Below, piece after piece: positions 38,512 to 47,229 of a stretch of 64,000 nucleotides of DNA (position 1 is the stretch's first letter; each line of letters starts with the position of its first letter). A model generated the notes under the pieces. It was not told where the DNA came from, did not search any database, and was given only the letters and a program-made list of their open reading frames with translations. Made by a program: the position numbers and the translations under genes. This DNA comes from Azospirillaceae bacterium (GTDB lineage Bacteria > Pseudomonadota > Alphaproteobacteria > Azospirillales > Azospirillaceae), in NCBI GenBank assembly GCA_028283825.1, contig JAPWJW010000005.1:744001-808000 (forward strand), given 5' to 3'.

Positions 38512-39285
38512 TCACGAACGGGGCGGCAGCGCCATGGTGAAGGTCAAGGTCAGGTGGTCGCCCGCCTCTTGCGGCATCGCCGCCTGAGCGGCCGGGCGCC
38601 CCGCCTTGCGGCCACCCTGCGGCGGCGCCTGAACCGGCACCGCGGCCGGCGCACCATGCACGGACAGCACCGCCTGCCCGCCCCGCCCCTGCAGGCCGTA
38701 GAGCGTGGGCTGTGCCGAGATCAACGCGGCACTGGCTTCCAGCGCCTGAATGCGCGCCGTCGTGTCCGGCGGTGTGCCCGCCTTGGGGGCGGCACCGGCG
38801 AAGACGGCGGTATCCACCAGTTCCACGGGCGCCGTGACGGGGCAGGCCCCCGAAGGCAGCCCTGCCACATCCGGCTTGCAAGTGAGGTAACGGGCCAGCA
38901 CCTCGGCCGCGGCGGCCATCCTGTCCCGGCCCTCCGCGCTCAAGGCTGCCGTTCCGCTTGGGAAAAACTGTCCGGCGGGCAGGATCAGGCGACCATTGGC
39001 AGCATCGGCCGCGACATCGATATGGCGCGCCGCCAGATCACGCTGCAGCCCCTCGATCATCCGGGCACGCTCTTCCATGATCCGGGCCAGCGTTTCCTGG
39101 TACAGCTTTTCCGACTGCTGTTTCTGGTCCTGGGTCTGGTCCTGCTTGGGGCTGTCGTCGATGTTGTACATCGACAGGGCCATCAGCATGATCAGAAAGA
39201 TGAAGACGATGCCGGCCATGAGGTCGGACATGGAAGCGAAATAGCTTTCCTGGTCCTCGCCGTGTGCCCTGGTTCCCCGTCTCAT
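38512..39285 (-). CDS. MotB/ZorB-like stator protein
   Basis: 257 residues. A cytoplasmic tail leads into YFASMSDLMAGIVFIFLIML, a single membrane helix (about 22-41) with Asp21 at the position of the proton-carrying Asp of MotB and ZorB. The Y-F-x-S-x-S/T-D-L-M pattern is especially close to ZorB. A coiled coil (about 45-85) and an OmpA-like periplasmic domain follow (LILPAGQFFPSGTAALSAEG, then RIQALEASAALISAQPTLYG and VLSVHG). This domain carries inserts and lacks the clear peptidoglycan-binding NxxLSxxRA motif. It begins 13 bp after the MotA/ZorA-like gene. No ZorC, ZorD or ZorE partner is present. Confidence 0.82.
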   Translation of the reverse strand: MRRGTRAHGEDQESYFASMSDLMAGIVFIFLIMLMALSMYNIDDSPKQDQTQDQKQQSEKLYQETLARIMEERARMIEGLQRDLAARHIDVAADAANGRLILPAGQFFPSGTAALSAEGRDRMAAAAEVLARYLTCKPDVAGLPSGACPVTAPVELVDTAVFAGAAPKAGTPPDTTARIQALEASAALISAQPTLYGLQGRGGQAVLSVHGAPAAVPVQAPPQGGRKAGRPAAQAAMPQEAGDHLTLTFTMALPPRS

Positions 39286-39298
39286 GATGATATCCGGA

Positions 39299-40183
39299 TC
39301 ACGAAGCCTGGCTCGCCGCCTCAGGCGCGGCGGCCTCGGGCGGGGTGACGGTGGACGGGCTGATCCGGTCCTGGGCCCAGTTGCCCATCAGGCGGTGGGC
39401 GGAGATCAGGGGGAAGCACAGTTCCACCGCACGGCACAGGTCATCCAGCGCCGCCTGCACCTGGCGCTGCCAGTGGCGGACGAACAGCGACGTCACGACC
39501 GACGCGCCGATGCCCACCACGGAACTGACGAACTTCATGGTCGACGCGGCCAGCAGGCGCCCCAGCGCCTGGCGCGCCTCGGCCAGATCACCCACCTCCA
39601 TGCCCTTGCTGGCGAAATAGAGGCCGGCCACCAGGCCCATGAAGGTGAACATCAGGCCGACGCCCACGAAATAGTTGGGCAAGGCCACGTAAAAGCGGAA
39701 ATCCAGGCCCCGGCTTTCCATCGCCTCCATGGAGAAATACTCCTGGGGTCGAATGGTGGAATAGGCGCGGCGGTCGGTGTCACGGCCGGCATCCAGCAGC
39801 GTGGATTCGAACATCCGCCATTCATCCATCAGCAGATGGTGCGATTCCATCAGCCGCTTCATCGACGCGATGCGGCGGTCGTTCGGTTCGGACATGACCA
39901 GCAGGGCCGAGCCGGTGACCTGCTTCAGGATCGTCAGCGTACGCCGGACCTGGCTGGCCCAGAAGCCCCCCAGCAGAAGCGCGCAGGCCGTCATCATGCC
40001 GGCCGCCAGGACCAGGGCAAATTCCGGCTGGCCGAAGAACATCAGGTACACGCCGGCGGCCGGCTTCGCCATCTCGCGGATCGCCAGGAAGAATGACGAC
40101 AGGTCGCCGCTTCCCTGACTGAGCCTGAAGGCGACGACGGCGAGCAGCACCGCGATGCCGGCCCAAACGTATTTTCTGACCAT
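39299..40183 (-). CDS. MotA/ZorA-like proton-channel subunit
   Basis: 294 residues from ATG 40183 (an in-frame GTG at 40207 is an alternative). Four membrane helices are predicted by eye: about 5-22, 53-75, 169-190 (YFVGVGLMFTFMGLVAGLYF) and 214-235 (STMKFVSSVVGIGASVVTSL). The last two form the MotA/TolQ/ExbB core, with the conserved G.L.T..GLV and T...S..GI.AS patterns. The long cytoplasmic tail of defence ZorA is absent; the chain ends soon after helix 4 with a Pro/Ala-rich stretch. With the next gene it should form a proton-driven 5:2 motor. It lies 77 bp after the Wzt-like ATPase. Confidence 0.83.
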   Translation of the reverse strand: MVRKYVWAGIAVLLAVVAFRLSQGSGDLSSFFLAIREMAKPAAGVYLMFFGQPEFALVLAAGMMTACALLLGGFWASQVRRTLTILKQVTGSALLVMSEPNDRRIASMKRLMESHHLLMDEWRMFESTLLDAGRDTDRRAYSTIRPQEYFSMEAMESRGLDFRFYVALPNYFVGVGLMFTFMGLVAGLYFASKGMEVGDLAEARQALGRLLAASTMKFVSSVVGIGASVVTSLFVRHWQRQVQAALDDLCRAVELCFPLISAHRLMGNWAQDRISPSTVTPPEAAAPEAASQAS

Positions 40184-40260
40184 GATGGACGGTGATTCCT
40201 GGAACACCCCCGGTGCGGGCTAAGCCGCGCCGGGGCGAAAGGGCTGTTGCAAGGGCCGCG

Positions 40261-41016
40261 TCAAGCTTCCGCCAGCGACTGCTGGTAGATCTCCGCCACC
40301 TCGGCCAGGGGACCGTAAGCGATGACGTTGCCGTTGCGCAAGTACAGCCCCTTGTTGCACCACTTCGCCAGCAGCTCAATGGAGTGTGAGGCCAGGACCA
40401 TGAGGCTGGAGCGCTGGACGAAGTCCTCCATGCGCTTCTGCGCCTTGGACAGGAAATGGCTGTCACCGGCGGCCAGCCATTCATCCATCAGCAGGATTTC
40501 CGGCTCGATGCAGGTGGAGGTGGCGAAGGCCAGGCGCAGCATCATGCCGGCCGAATAGGTGCGCACCGGCATGTCGATGTAGGGGCCGAGTTCGGTGAAC
40601 TCGATCACCTCTTCCACGTGGCCCTGCATTTCCTTGGGGTGGATGCCCATGTACATGCCGCGCAGCAGGACGTTCTCACGGCCCGTGGCATCGGGGTTCA
40701 GCCCCAGCGACACATCCAGCAAGGCGGAAATGCGACCCTGGGTGTGCAGGGCGCCGCTGGTCGGCTCATAGATGCCCGCCAGGGTCTTCAGCAAGGTGGT
40801 CTTGCCCGAGCCGTTGGGACCGATCAGGCCGACGCGGTCGCCCTTTTCGATCGTCAGGTTCAGGTGATTGAGGGCACGAATCTGCAGGCGATCCGACGAA
40901 TCGCGGGCCAGATTAGTGCCGATGGGGGCCGCGAACAGCGCCTTTTTCAGCGAGCGGCCGCTGGCTTGATAGATCGGGAACTCGACCGTCAGGTCTTGCA
41001 AATGCAGCGAGGCCAT
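40261..41016 (-). CDS. Polysaccharide export ABC ATPase (Wzt/KpsT type)
   Basis: 251 residues. Walker A is GPNGSGKTTLLKTLAGIYEP, followed by RISALLDVSLGLNPDATGRE, the NV/GRENV stretch of capsule and O-antigen exporters. The signature is MPVRTYSAGMMLRLAFA and Walker B is EILLMDEWLAAGD, whose DEWLAAGD is diagnostic for the Wzt/KpsT branch. There is no C-terminal carbohydrate-binding domain, so substrate recognition is of the KpsT kind. It sits 4 bp after the permease gene. It powers transfer of a lipid-linked glycan across the inner membrane. Confidence 0.95.
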   Translation of the reverse strand: MASLHLQDLTVEFPIYQASGRSLKKALFAAPIGTNLARDSSDRLQIRALNHLNLTIEKGDRVGLIGPNGSGKTTLLKTLAGIYEPTSGALHTQGRISALLDVSLGLNPDATGRENVLLRGMYMGIHPKEMQGHVEEVIEFTELGPYIDMPVRTYSAGMMLRLAFATSTCIEPEILLMDEWLAAGDSHFLSKAQKRMEDFVQRSSLMVLASHSIELLAKWCNKGLYLRNGNVIAYGPLAEVAEIYQQSLAEA

Positions 41017-41020
41017 AAAA

Positions 41021-41890
41021 TCACACCCAGTAAGCGATCCGGGACCGGAAACGACGGAAGAATTCCGCCGTCACCACCAATCCCGTCACCGTCAGAAGGC
41101 CGACAATTGCCCAGGAATGCGCCGACACGGGCTGGCCCAACAGCGGCGCCCGGACAATGTCGATGGCAGCGAACAGGGGATTGAACTCACCGACATGGCG
41201 GTACTTGCCCAGGGTTTCAACGGTCCAGAATACCGGGGTCACGAAGAAAACCACCTGCAACAGCGCAGCGACGATGGGAGGAACGTCGCGATAGCGGGCG
41301 CTGACCATGCCCAGCAACAGGCTGATCCACACGCCATTGATGCATAGCACCAGCAAGGCCGGGATGCACAGCAGCGCTTCCCACCCCACCGGATGCCCCA
41401 CGGCGGCAAAGGCGATGGGAATCAGGATGGCATTGTGGCCCAGGATCACGACGTTGCGGAACACGCTGCGGAAAACGTGCGTCATGTAGGGCAGCCGCAC
41501 CTGCTGGATGACATGCTGCACCGACATGAAAACGGTGCAGCCGTCGCTGATCATGGCGGAAATGAACTGCCAGGTCAGCAGGCCCACCGCGAGGAAGGGC
41601 ACATACTCAGCCGCAGGCAGATGGAATATCTGCGAGTACAGGAAACCCATGGCCGCGATCATGATGGCCGAACTGAGCGTCAGCCAGAGCGGACCCAGGA
41701 TGGAACCGCGATAGCGCAGGATGATGTCCTGCATGGCCAGAGAGCGCCAAAGCCAATGCTGACCGAGGCCGCTGCTGAGATCACGGAAGGCCAACAATCC
41801 CTTGCTGGCTTTGGATGATTTGGTGGTCTGCGGGGTGCCCGTCTGGGCGGCCTCCGCTTGGGCGGAGAGGGGCTTACCGGTGACCATCAT
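41021..41890 (-). CDS. Polysaccharide export ABC permease (Wzm/KpsM type)
   Basis: 289 residues with six hydrophobic segments after a 50-residue cytoplasmic start. SLAMQDIILRYRGSILGPLW is the ABC-2 opening helix motif (R.RYR.S.LGPLW). FNPLFAAIDIVRAPLLGQPV is the conserved region before the last helix (NP....I...R...LG). These are the hallmarks of Wzm/KpsM exporters. Start at 41890 or 41887 (tandem ATG). First gene of the minus-strand run Wzm, Wzt, MotA-like, MotB-like, epimerase. Confidence 0.94.
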   Translation of the reverse strand: MMVTGKPLSAQAEAAQTGTPQTTKSSKASKGLLAFRDLSSGLGQHWLWRSLAMQDIILRYRGSILGPLWLTLSSAIMIAAMGFLYSQIFHLPAAEYVPFLAVGLLTWQFISAMISDGCTVFMSVQHVIQQVRLPYMTHVFRSVFRNVVILGHNAILIPIAFAAVGHPVGWEALLCIPALLVLCINGVWISLLLGMVSARYRDVPPIVAALLQVVFFVTPVFWTVETLGKYRHVGEFNPLFAAIDIVRAPLLGQPVSAHSWAIVGLLTVTGLVVTAEFFRRFRSRIAYWV

Positions 41891-42242
41891 GTGGAAGAAG
41901 GCTCCAAAATAATATCACCACGCTCTTAACGTCTGTCGCGGGCGCCGGAGGCGCGGGAGAAATCTACCGTAGCACCGGTTAAAGGGCTGCGATGCTGGTC
42001 CGTTCGGACGAACCGCCACGCAACCGCCCATGGGGCTGCCCACGAGGCTGCATGGTCCGTCCTCAATCGCACAGGGGTTACCATAACCCCGCCGTGCTGT
42101 TCTATCCTAAAACCTCAAGCCTCCCACGCCGCAAATCCCGACCTCGTGGTCGATGGGCCATGCCGCCCCGGCCATGGGGGAATGGAGCCCCGGTCTGTGG
42201 CCATTCTATGGCGCCGGTGCCGCCCATGAAATGATGTCGGGT
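41891..42242. promoter_or_regulatory. 352-bp gap upstream of the export operon
   Basis: This region lies between the Wzm-like start and the stop of the AsmA-like gene and should hold the export operon promoter. It contains an AT-rich patch near 41905-41935 and a perfect inverted repeat, GGGGTTA/TAACCCC (42074-42080 with 42084-42090). Short open frames occur, but none has a start site or codon pattern like the neighbours. Confidence 0.4.
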
Positions 42243-44153
42243 TCAGTCGGCCGCCATCAGTTGCCGGATCAGGCCGTCGCAATTGACGTCGTCGGCGCCG
42301 CCGAAATCGGGCGTGGGAATGGGAAAACGCCCGCCGATGGAGATGTCCGGTGAGCGAATCTTGCCCTTGATGACCACCGGCGCATGCAGGTCCAGCAGGT
42401 CGAAATGCTTGATGTCCGCGGTGATCCGGCTGTCCACCTGCTGGGTCTTCAACTGGGCCTGGCCGTCGACATGCAGGACGGATTTGTGGGTATCCACCAC
42501 CGTGCGGTCAAAGGCGACAAGGCCATGGTTCATGTTCAGGCGCCCCACGGCGCAGCGGATGGGGATCTGGTCGTCGCCGAGGATGTAGAGCGCCAGCGCG
42601 TCGGCGATCTGCAGACCGGCCAGGCTGACCATCAGGCTGCTGACCGTGCCGCCGGTCATGGCGACGGCCACGTTGCCCGTGGCCGAGCCCATCACCCGGG
42701 CCAGCGAATGCCCCTCGCCCGCCAGCAGGACGCGGCCCCTGAGCTTACCCTTGGTGGTATCGAAATACCGGGAACCGCGGAAGAACGCCCCCAGGTCGAC
42801 ATCCTGGAAGTTCACGTTCACGTCGGTCTTGGGGTCATCGGTCCTGGCGTCCACCGCCAACTGCCCCTCCAGCTTGCCGCCGCCCAGGCCGACCACCAGC
42901 GGCTGGGCCCGGGCCACGCCGTCCCGCACCACGACACGCGTGTATAAGGTATCGACCGGCAGGTAGGAGGGCGCCACCACCCGCTTGGCGTCCAGCGTGA
43001 CATCCATGTCCATGGCGCGCAGCCGTTCCATCTTAAGCGGCACGTCGGGGAACAGTTCGTCCTTCGCTTCCATCTGTTCGGCCGTGCGCTTCTGCTGCGC
43101 CGACACATTGCCGGTCTTGCCCGGCGTGGCGCCCACCAGCGGCGCCAGGTCGACGAAGGACAGGTTCTGCGACACCAGGTGGGCCGTCAGGTGCGACGGC
43201 TTGGGGCGCTGGTCCACCGCCACGTCGCCCGCCAGGTCGCTGTCGCCGGCATGCCAGGTCATGTCCACCAGGCGCCAGACGCCAGGCTCGTGATGCAACT
43301 GGCCCACGATGCGGTAGGGCGGCGTCGGCGGCCCGGGGATGCCCAGCAAGGGGAAGATGTCGGCCAGATCCTGCCCCGACAGCGACAGCTGGACGTTAGC
43401 GCCGGTATATTGCAGGGGATCCTGCAGCGTGCCCTTCAGCGACAGCTTGGTGGTGCCGTAGCTGACATTGAGGTCCACGGGATAGGGCTTGTCCGTTTCC
43501 CGCAGCATGAGGGCGGACCCGCCAATGAAATGCAGGGTCAGCGGCTGGTCTTCCAGCTTTCCGGTCAGGGACAGTTCCGCCTGCGGGTCGGCACTGGCCT
43601 GCCCCGTCGCCGTCTGGACCGTGCCGTCCAGGTCCAGCTTGCGTTTGATATCCCGATAGCCGACGTGGCCGTCGTTGATTTCCAGCCGCCCGATCAGCGG
43701 CATTTCATGCCGTTCCTTGGGCGCCAGTTGCTCAACCGCCCCCCGGGCCACCGGGCTTTCCTCCGGGCTCCAGTTGGACCGGTCCTCCGGGCTGCGTTCC
43801 AGCGACACATCGGGCTTCTGGAAGGTCAGCGTCGGCAGCACCAGATCGCCATGCAGCAGCGGGCGCAGCCGGATGTCGAACTCGATCCGGTCCGCCTTGA
43901 ACAGGTGGTCGGCCTTGCCCCAGTCGGTGTTGGAAATCGCCACGTCGTCCAGGCGGACGTGGCTGGTCCAGCCCCAATCTATCGATATCCTGCCGATCCT
44001 AGTCTTGCGTCCCAAGGCCGCGTCGGCATGATTCTCCAGCTGGGCCCGCACATAATCGGACGTGATGAACAGATAGCCGGCGACGCCGACCAGCCCGATG
44101 GCCAGCCCGATCGCGCCCAAGGTCCAGCCGATGATCCTGTATGCCCGTCGCAT
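42243..44153 (-). CDS. AsmA-family membrane-anchored protein
   Basis: 636 residues from ATG 44153 (MRRAYRIIGWTLGAIGLAIG), with a GGGGGAC stretch upstream. A single N-terminal helix (about 8-30) anchors a large periplasmic beta-rich domain. GRKTRIGRISIDWGWTSHVR and LDDVAISNTDWGKADHLFKA are typical of the AsmA/TamB-like opening. The C-terminal AsmA domain carries LRGRVLLAGEGHSLARVMGS and LRIADALALYILGDD-like text. Such proteins act in lipid or outer-membrane biogenesis between the membranes. It is divergent from a TetR gene across 265 bp. Confidence 0.87.
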   Translation of the reverse strand: MRRAYRIIGWTLGAIGLAIGLVGVAGYLFITSDYVRAQLENHADAALGRKTRIGRISIDWGWTSHVRLDDVAISNTDWGKADHLFKADRIEFDIRLRPLLHGDLVLPTLTFQKPDVSLERSPEDRSNWSPEESPVARGAVEQLAPKERHEMPLIGRLEINDGHVGYRDIKRKLDLDGTVQTATGQASADPQAELSLTGKLEDQPLTLHFIGGSALMLRETDKPYPVDLNVSYGTTKLSLKGTLQDPLQYTGANVQLSLSGQDLADIFPLLGIPGPPTPPYRIVGQLHHEPGVWRLVDMTWHAGDSDLAGDVAVDQRPKPSHLTAHLVSQNLSFVDLAPLVGATPGKTGNVSAQQKRTAEQMEAKDELFPDVPLKMERLRAMDMDVTLDAKRVVAPSYLPVDTLYTRVVVRDGVARAQPLVVGLGGGKLEGQLAVDARTDDPKTDVNVNFQDVDLGAFFRGSRYFDTTKGKLRGRVLLAGEGHSLARVMGSATGNVAVAMTGGTVSSLMVSLAGLQIADALALYILGDDQIPIRCAVGRLNMNHGLVAFDRTVVDTHKSVLHVDGQAQLKTQQVDSRITADIKHFDLLDLHAPVVIKGKIRSPDISIGGRFPIPTPDFGGADDVNCDGLIRQLMAAD

Positions 44154-44324
44154 GATCGCGGTCCCCCGTGGCTCCGGAGTTTCCGTATCACCTTTGAACC
44201 CGGAAGGGCGCCGTTGGTTCCCCAATAGGCCATATCCGGGCAGTTTGGACCATCTGTCCATTTCCATCAGGCCTGGCACCTGTCTATGGTGGACACATGG
44301 GGATGGGCCGCCGATCGCACTTTT

Positions 44325-44337
44325 GATTGCAGCAATC
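44325..44337. promoter_or_regulatory. Palindrome between the AsmA-like and TetR genes
   Basis: GATTGCAGCAATC is a perfect odd-length palindrome about 80 bp before the TetR gene. A further CGCATAT-containing near-repeat occurs at about 44357-44385, close to the TetR start. Either could be the TetR operator. Confidence 0.35.
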
Positions 44338-44418
44338 GACAAACATCAATTCCTGATACGCATATCGTTGTTTGCGCATATGATGTGGGCCTGAGCAGTT
44401 TTGAGGGGGTATTGCCGC

Positions 44419-45066
44419 ATGACAGTCCGTGAACCCGTGATGCGTCGGCTGTCCGAGGCTTTCCTGGACCACGGGTATGACCAGCTGACGATGAGTGGGC
44501 TGGCGAAGTTGTGCGGTTTGACCCGGCGCGGTCTCTATCACCACTTCAGCAACAAGGAAGAGGCGTTCCGCGCCACCATCCGGGCGGGCAACGACCGCAC
44601 GCGCGCCGAAAGCCTGGCCGCCGGCCGGCAATTGCTGGCCGACGGCGCCGGCGTGCTGGACATCCTGGCCGGTTTGCTGGACGTGCGGTACGGCAACACC
44701 CGGCGGCGGCTCAGCCAGTCGCCGCACGCCCAGGAACTGAACGACCAGGCCTTCCGCAGCTGCCGCGACATCATGGTGGAGGCGGCAACCCAGTTCCAAA
44801 GCGATTTCGCCGCCTTCATGATGGAGTTGGTGGCCCATGGGCACCTGGCCCTGCGGCCCGGCTATGCCGTGGAGGAACTAGTGCAACTGCTGTCCGACGG
44901 CGCGCGGGGGATCAATCAGACCTTGCCGACGCTGTCGCCCAACCAGATCGCCTACCGCTATCGCCGCATGAGCGAAGCCATCCTGTACGGCTTCGCCGCC
45001 CCGACGCACGACGCCCCCGCCGATCAAGCCCAATCCATTCGGATGGCGTCGGCCCTGTCCGCTTGA
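44419..45066 (+). CDS. TetR-family transcriptional regulator
   Basis: 215 residues from ATG 44419, with GAGGGGGT nine bases upstream. The N-terminal helix-turn-helix is textbook: FLDHGYDQLTMSGLAKLCGL then TRRGLYHHFSNKEEAFRATI. The C-terminal ligand domain is helical and unassigned. The gene immediately downstream (43 bp) is an MFS transporter, so the simplest reading is a repressor of that exporter that may also act on the divergent AsmA-like gene. Confidence 0.92.
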   Translation: MTVREPVMRRLSEAFLDHGYDQLTMSGLAKLCGLTRRGLYHHFSNKEEAFRATIRAGNDRTRAESLAAGRQLLADGAGVLDILAGLLDVRYGNTRRRLSQSPHAQELNDQAFRSCRDIMVEAATQFQSDFAAFMMELVAHGHLALRPGYAVEELVQLLSDGARGINQTLPTLSPNQIAYRYRRMSEAILYGFAAPTHDAPADQAQSIRMASALSA

Positions 45067-45109
45067 CCGTTGTTCCCCTTCAGCCTACCCCTTCCGGCGC
45101 GAATGGGGG

Positions 45110-46426
45110 ATGAGCATGGCACGTGGACACGGCGAGAATTCGGTGATGGGCGGTCGGGCCTGGTACGGCATCGGCGTGCTGCTGCTCGCCTACGCCTTTT
45201 CGTTCCTGGACCGGCAGATCCTGAGCCTGCTGGTGGAACCCATAAAGCGCGACCTGAATCTCAACGACACCCGCATCAGCCTGTTGCAGGGCTTGGCCTT
45301 CGCCCTGGTCCTGGGCCTGGGCGGGCTGCCCATCGGGCGCCTGGTGGATCGGGGGTCGCGCATCCGCCTGATCGCCCTGGGCATCGCGTTCTGGAGCGTC
45401 ATGACCATCGCCTGCGGCCTGGTGCAAGGCTACATCGGCCTGGCCGTGGCGCGCATGGGCGTCGCCGTGGGTGAGGCCGTGCTGTTGCCCGCCGCCTTTT
45501 CCCTGATCACCGACCTGGTGCCGGCCCGCCGCCTGGGCCTGGCCTTCGGCCTGTTCAGCATGGGTGTCTATCTGGGCGCCGGCGCCGCCCTGATGGGCGG
45601 GGCGTCCGTGATTGGCGCCCTGGCCGCGAACGGTGGGCTGGACTTGGGGGCCCTGGGCCATTTGCGTCCCTGGCAGGGCGTGTTCGTCATCGTCGGCCTG
45701 CCCGGCCTGGCCATGGCGCTGTGGGTCGCGACGTTGCGCGAGCCCACCCGTACCAAGGCGCCCGTCGCCGCCCCGCCCCTGGCCGAGGTCGCGACCTATC
45801 TGCGCGGCCACGCCGGGACGCTGGTCTGCCTGCTGCTGTGCGGCGCCTTTTCCACCATGAGCGCCTATGCCCATGCCGCCTGGCTTCCCAGCTTCTTCAT
45901 CCGCGTTCATGGCTGGACGGCGGTGCAGGCGGGCCATGCCTATGGCAGCCTGCTGATCGTGTTCGGCACCCTGGGCGTGGTGGCCGGCGGCGTGGTGGGG
46001 GACTTCCTGGTCAGCCGTGGCCGGGCCAACGGCCGCCTGCTGGCCATGGTGGGCAGCAGCCTGGCCGCCCTGCCCTTCGCCATGGCGGCCCCGCTGGTGG
46101 CCGATCCCACCCTGGCCCTGGTCCTGATCGCCGCCGGCCTGTTCTTCAGCACCATGATGATCAGCAACAGCCCGGCCGCCTTGCAGGAGATGTTGCCGCC
46201 CCGCATGCGCGGTATCGGCGCCGCGCTTGCCATCCTGGTGATCACGCCCTTGGGCCTGGGCCTGGGGCCCACCCTGGTGGCGTTGGTGACCGACTACGTC
46301 CTGGGCGACGCCCGGCTGGTGGGGTATTCCCTGGCGGTGGCGCCGCCGGCCATGCTGGCCGTGTCCGTCCTGTTCGGCCTGGCCGGCTTGAAACCCTATC
46401 TGGCCAGCCGCGCCGCGCGGGACTAG
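45110..46426 (+). CDS. MFS transporter
   Basis: 438 residues with about twelve membrane helices. The opening AYAFSFLDRQILSLLVEPIK followed by LNDTRISLLQGLAFALVLG is characteristic of a spinster-like MFS subgroup common in alphaproteobacteria. The loop 2-3 motif is GRLVDRGSRIRLIALG, and loop 8-9 carries GDFLVSRGRANGRLL. Direction and substrate are unknown; aromatic acids or drugs are plausible given the TetR partner. GGGGGA lies five bases before a second ATG at 45116, which may be the true start. It converges with the O-methyltransferase gene, 7 bp between stops. Confidence 0.92.
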   Translation: MSMARGHGENSVMGGRAWYGIGVLLLAYAFSFLDRQILSLLVEPIKRDLNLNDTRISLLQGLAFALVLGLGGLPIGRLVDRGSRIRLIALGIAFWSVMTIACGLVQGYIGLAVARMGVAVGEAVLLPAAFSLITDLVPARRLGLAFGLFSMGVYLGAGAALMGGASVIGALAANGGLDLGALGHLRPWQGVFVIVGLPGLAMALWVATLREPTRTKAPVAAPPLAEVATYLRGHAGTLVCLLLCGAFSTMSAYAHAAWLPSFFIRVHGWTAVQAGHAYGSLLIVFGTLGVVAGGVVGDFLVSRGRANGRLLAMVGSSLAALPFAMAAPLVADPTLALVLIAAGLFFSTMMISNSPAALQEMLPPRMRGIGAALAILVITPLGLGLGPTLVALVTDYVLGDARLVGYSLAVAPPAMLAVSVLFGLAGLKPYLASRAARD

Positions 46427-46433
46427 CCCTCCC

Positions 46434-47054
46434 TCAGGGCTCGAACCGTGAGACCTCGATGCCGGTGCCGACCGGCAACAGCACGCTGGTGATCCCGGGC
46501 TTGGCCCGGATGGCGCGGCCATAGGCCCGCACGCCCTCATCCCCCGGGCGCAGCATGTTGTCGGCCACGATGATGGCGCCGGGATTGAGCTTGGGATAGA
46601 AGGCCTCAAGGCAGGGCACGTAGAGATCCTTCCACAGATCGACCAGCACGAAGTCCACGCCCTGCGCCAGGTCGCCGATCATCTGCACGGCATCCCCCAC
46701 GCGGAAGTCGATATGGTCGGACAGGCCGGCCTTGCCCGCCATCTCCTGCGCCACGTCGGACTTGTAGTCGTGCAACTCCATGGTGATCAGCCGGCCGCCG
46801 GTGGCGCGCGCCGCCTCCCCCAGCCAGATGCCGGAATAACCGAAGGACGTGCCCAGTTCCAGGATGGTGGGCGCCTTCAGGCTGCGCGCCAGGATGTTCA
46901 GCACCCGCCCGGTCTCCGGCCCCACGGCCCGCATGCGCCGGTCCTGGCCGCCGTCGCGGCCGCCCGGCACCTCCTCACGCGGCCGGGCGCGTTCCTCACC
47001 GATCAGGTCGTGATAGGTTTGCAGCACCGCGATGATCTTCTGGTCCAAATACAT
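46434..47054 (-). CDS. Class I O-methyltransferase
   Basis: 206 residues of the caffeoyl-CoA/catechol-type O-methyltransferase fold. Motif I is TILELGTSFGYSGIWLGEAA, the acidic SAM-ribose contact is ITMELHD, and HIDFRVGDAVQMI follows. FVLVDLWKDLYVPCLEAFYP with PGAIIVADNML supplies the metal-binding DL/DN pair. Residues 20-45 are an extra charged, Gly-rich segment. It is soluble, with no signal peptide. The methyl acceptor is not apparent. No obvious operon partner. Confidence 0.88.
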   Translation of the reverse strand: MYLDQKIIAVLQTYHDLIGEERARPREEVPGGRDGGQDRRMRAVGPETGRVLNILARSLKAPTILELGTSFGYSGIWLGEAARATGGRLITMELHDYKSDVAQEMAGKAGLSDHIDFRVGDAVQMIGDLAQGVDFVLVDLWKDLYVPCLEAFYPKLNPGAIIVADNMLRPGDEGVRAYGRAIRAKPGITSVLLPVGTGIEVSRFEP

Positions 47055-47229
47055 CGTCTCTCCCCACCTTCAGGGCCGATCCCATGCCCCGACTGACGTT
47101 CATGCCATCGATATGAGTGTCGATGGATCGGCGCTCAAGATATCGGAATGGGTGGCGCGGCCGCACAGGTGTTCACACGCCTGACATATGCCGCCTTTAT
47201 GAATGCCGGCTTCCGTCCCTCCTGAAGTG

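Noticed and set aside
37304-41890. A complete Zorya anti-phage system
   Set aside because: Only ZorA/ZorB-like genes are present; no ZorC, ZorD or ZorE, and the ZorA-like protein has no long tail. Neighbours are glycan export genes.
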